Origin: Bacteroidales bacterium
GTDB lineage: Bacteria; Bacteroidota; Bacteroidia; Bacteroidales; DTU049
Direction: 5' to 3'
Assembly: GCA_016937255.1 (NCBI GenBank)
Contig: JAFGWG010000109.1
Location: 1-52,736 of the forward strand
DNA length: 52,736 bases
The notes under the pieces were generated by a model. That model saw only the letters and a list, made by a program, of their open reading frames with translations. It had not been told where the DNA came from and searched no databases. The position numbers and the translations under genes were made by a program. This document shows positions 51,897 through 52,736 of this stretch, piece by piece (within the stretch, counting starts at the first letter, position 1; each line of letters begins with the position of its first letter).

Positions 51897-52601
51897 TTAT
51901 GGATTTGACAAGGAAAGCGGGATGACTTTGCCATTCATAATCTTTCCAGATTCGAGTGCAAAGTTAAAAATAAATTGACCCATCTCGTCAGGTGTGACAG
52001 GAGCTTTAAATCCGGGGAAGGCTTCGGCAAGCATTTCTGTTTGAACTGCGCCTGGGCACAACGCATTTACGTTTATTTTTTGATCTTTCAATTCCTCTGC
52101 TAAACTTTCACTCAGGTTGGCAATGGCTGCTTTGGCTGCAGCATACATTGAAAGTCCGTTGAATTTTGCACTACCTTGATAACCGCCCATGCTGCTAATG
52201 TTCACAATATGAGATCCTTTTGGCATATGCGGCTGTACATTCTGAATTAGAAAAAATGTAGCCCAAAAATTCATCCTAAATGTATATTCGAAATCACTTT
52301 TATTGAAGTCTTCAAAATTCTTCTTCACCAGAACGCCTGCATTATTGATGAGTATCTCCGGTCTGAAATTCATGACATCAAGTAATCTTTTTAAGGCTGC
52401 GGCATAATTCTCTTCTCCCAAGTCAGCTTCTAAATGGTGAAAGGTGCTTCCATGTTTTGCTTTCTCTGCAATATCATTCAGAGCTTCAATCCCATCTGTG
52501 CTGCGGCTTAGACCCAAAACTCTATGTCTGCCATGCTGTAAAGCTGCTGCTGCTGTGGCAAAGCCAATGCCTCTGGAAGTGCCGCTGATGATAATATCCA
52601 T
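51897..52601 (-). CDS. SDR-family oxidoreductase
   Basis: 234 residues with Rossmann fold: ISGTSRGIGFATA (cofactor-binding, about 4-16), LINNAGVLV (about 87-95), NISSMGGYQGS with the catalytic Ser (about 139) and SMYAAAKAA with the YxxxK pair (about 154-158). The SDR's substrate cannot be predicted. It is the first gene of the SDR-rseC-murB operon; TATCTTTG on the minus strand at 52617-52624 is a probable -7 element. Confidence 0.92.
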   Translation of the reverse strand: MDIIISGTSRGIGFATAAAALQHGRHRVLGLSRSTDGIEALNDIAEKAKHGSTFHHLEADLGEENYAAALKRLLDVMNFRPEILINNAGVLVKKNFEDFNKSDFEYTFRMNFWATFFLIQNVQPHMPKGSHIVNISSMGGYQGSAKFNGLSMYAAAKAAIANLSESLAEELKDQKINVNALCPGAVQTEMLAEAFPGFKAPVTPDEMGQFIFNFALESGKIMNGKVIPLSLSNP

Positions 52602-52616
52602 GCGATGTTTTTATTT

Positions 52617-52624
52617 CAAAGATA
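52617..52624 (-). promoter_or_regulatory. -7 element for the SDR-rseC-murB operon
   Basis: TATCTTTG on the minus strand fits TAnnTTTG, 15 nt before the ATG at 52601. No TTG -33 was found at the expected distance. Confidence 0.4.
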
Positions 52625-52650
52625 CGAATATTTGCCTAAGCATAATACGA

Positions 52651-52687
52651 AAAGAGGCTGTCTCAAAAGGGATAGCCTCTTTTTTTA
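52651..52687. terminator. bidirectional terminator-like hairpin
   Basis: Arms AAAGAGGCT and AGCCTCTTT around a short loop, followed by a T run on the plus strand and preceded by an A run on the other. It probably ends a plus-strand transcript; no plus-strand gene ends nearby, so it more likely serves to isolate the SDR operon from the gene beyond the edge. Confidence 0.6.
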
Positions 52688-52695
52688 TTAAAACA

Positions 52696-52728
52696 TTTTG
52701 GTTAATAATTCGAGTAGAAATATCTTTG
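52696..52728 (+). promoter_or_regulatory. Bacteroidota promoter near the right edge
   Basis: TTTTG (52696-52700), 20 nt spacer, TATCTTTG (52721-52728). The gene it drives lies outside the window. Confidence 0.6.
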
Positions 52729-52736
52729 AAATTACA

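Noticed and set aside
1-52736. CRISPR array, tRNA, rRNA or transposase genes
   Set aside because: No regularly spaced repeats, clover-leaf-like sequence, rRNA stretch or transposase motif was recognised on either strand.

Overview
The window comes from a low-GC member of the Bacteroidota. The evidence is direct. There is a type B (gliding-motility/CHU-like) and a type A T9SS C-terminal sorting domain, a TonB-dependent receptor with a carboxypeptidase-regulatory-like domain, and a Bacteroidota-type ribosomal pair (L33 followed by a 51-residue DUF4295-like protein). Many start regions carry the Bacteroidota -7 element TAnnTTTG, several with TTG or TTTG about 18-20 nt further upstream. Class or genus cannot be fixed from this sequence alone. 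No rRNA, tRNA, CRISPR array, transposase or phage structural gene was seen.

Layout. 1-2960: remnant of a Fic gene, a small secreted protein, YggS-type PLP protein and a DUF3298-like exported protein. 3049-7347 (minus): compact operon recJ-trpS-small membrane protein-hflX, divergent from rdgB. 8208-11489: a surface/secreted trio (T9SS type B protein, a collagen-like protein with EF-hand-like loops, a small exported protein). 11491-13597 (minus): ddl overlapping a WecE/RffA-type aminotransferase. 13701-14982: a DUF4143-type AAA ATPase bracketed by two near-identical 60-bp palindromic repeats. 15239-20262: a GH3/serine-hydrolase fusion and a TPR membrane protein. 20364-28072: four-helix-bundle protein, OmpA lipoprotein, TonB receptor, large T9SS type A protein, msrA.

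28259-34398 is the most unusual part. It is an accessory island, AT-rich by eye, with an XRE regulator, a type III restriction (Res) protein, a truncated and an intact KilA-N protein, a type III methyltransferase (Mod) protein, an unrecognised protein and a SWIM zinc-finger protein. Both Res and Mod appear to have lost their middles by in-frame internal deletions. Res keeps the first RecA domain and the nuclease domain but not the second motor domain; Mod keeps its extreme N-terminus and C-terminal domain but not the catalytic domain. The reading frames remain open and tightly packed. The locus is therefore either a decaying type III restriction-modification system, a repurposed non-methylating derivative, or an assembly artefact.

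34578-52601: glyA; the translationally coupled polyphosphate operon sixA-ppk1-ppx; a membrane protein, an MscS-type channel and an exported C1 peptidase (minus); an alkaline phosphatase with an Ig-like tail plus a small beta-barrel-like protein; a lipoprotein/WG-repeat pair (minus); rpmG plus DUF4295; and murB, rseC and an SDR oxidoreductase (minus). The window ends with a terminator and a good Bacteroidota promoter for a gene beyond the right edge.

Family assignments rest on motif recognition from the translated sequences, without database searches. Start codons were moved downstream where the longest frame would overlap the promoter or precede a clear signal peptide.
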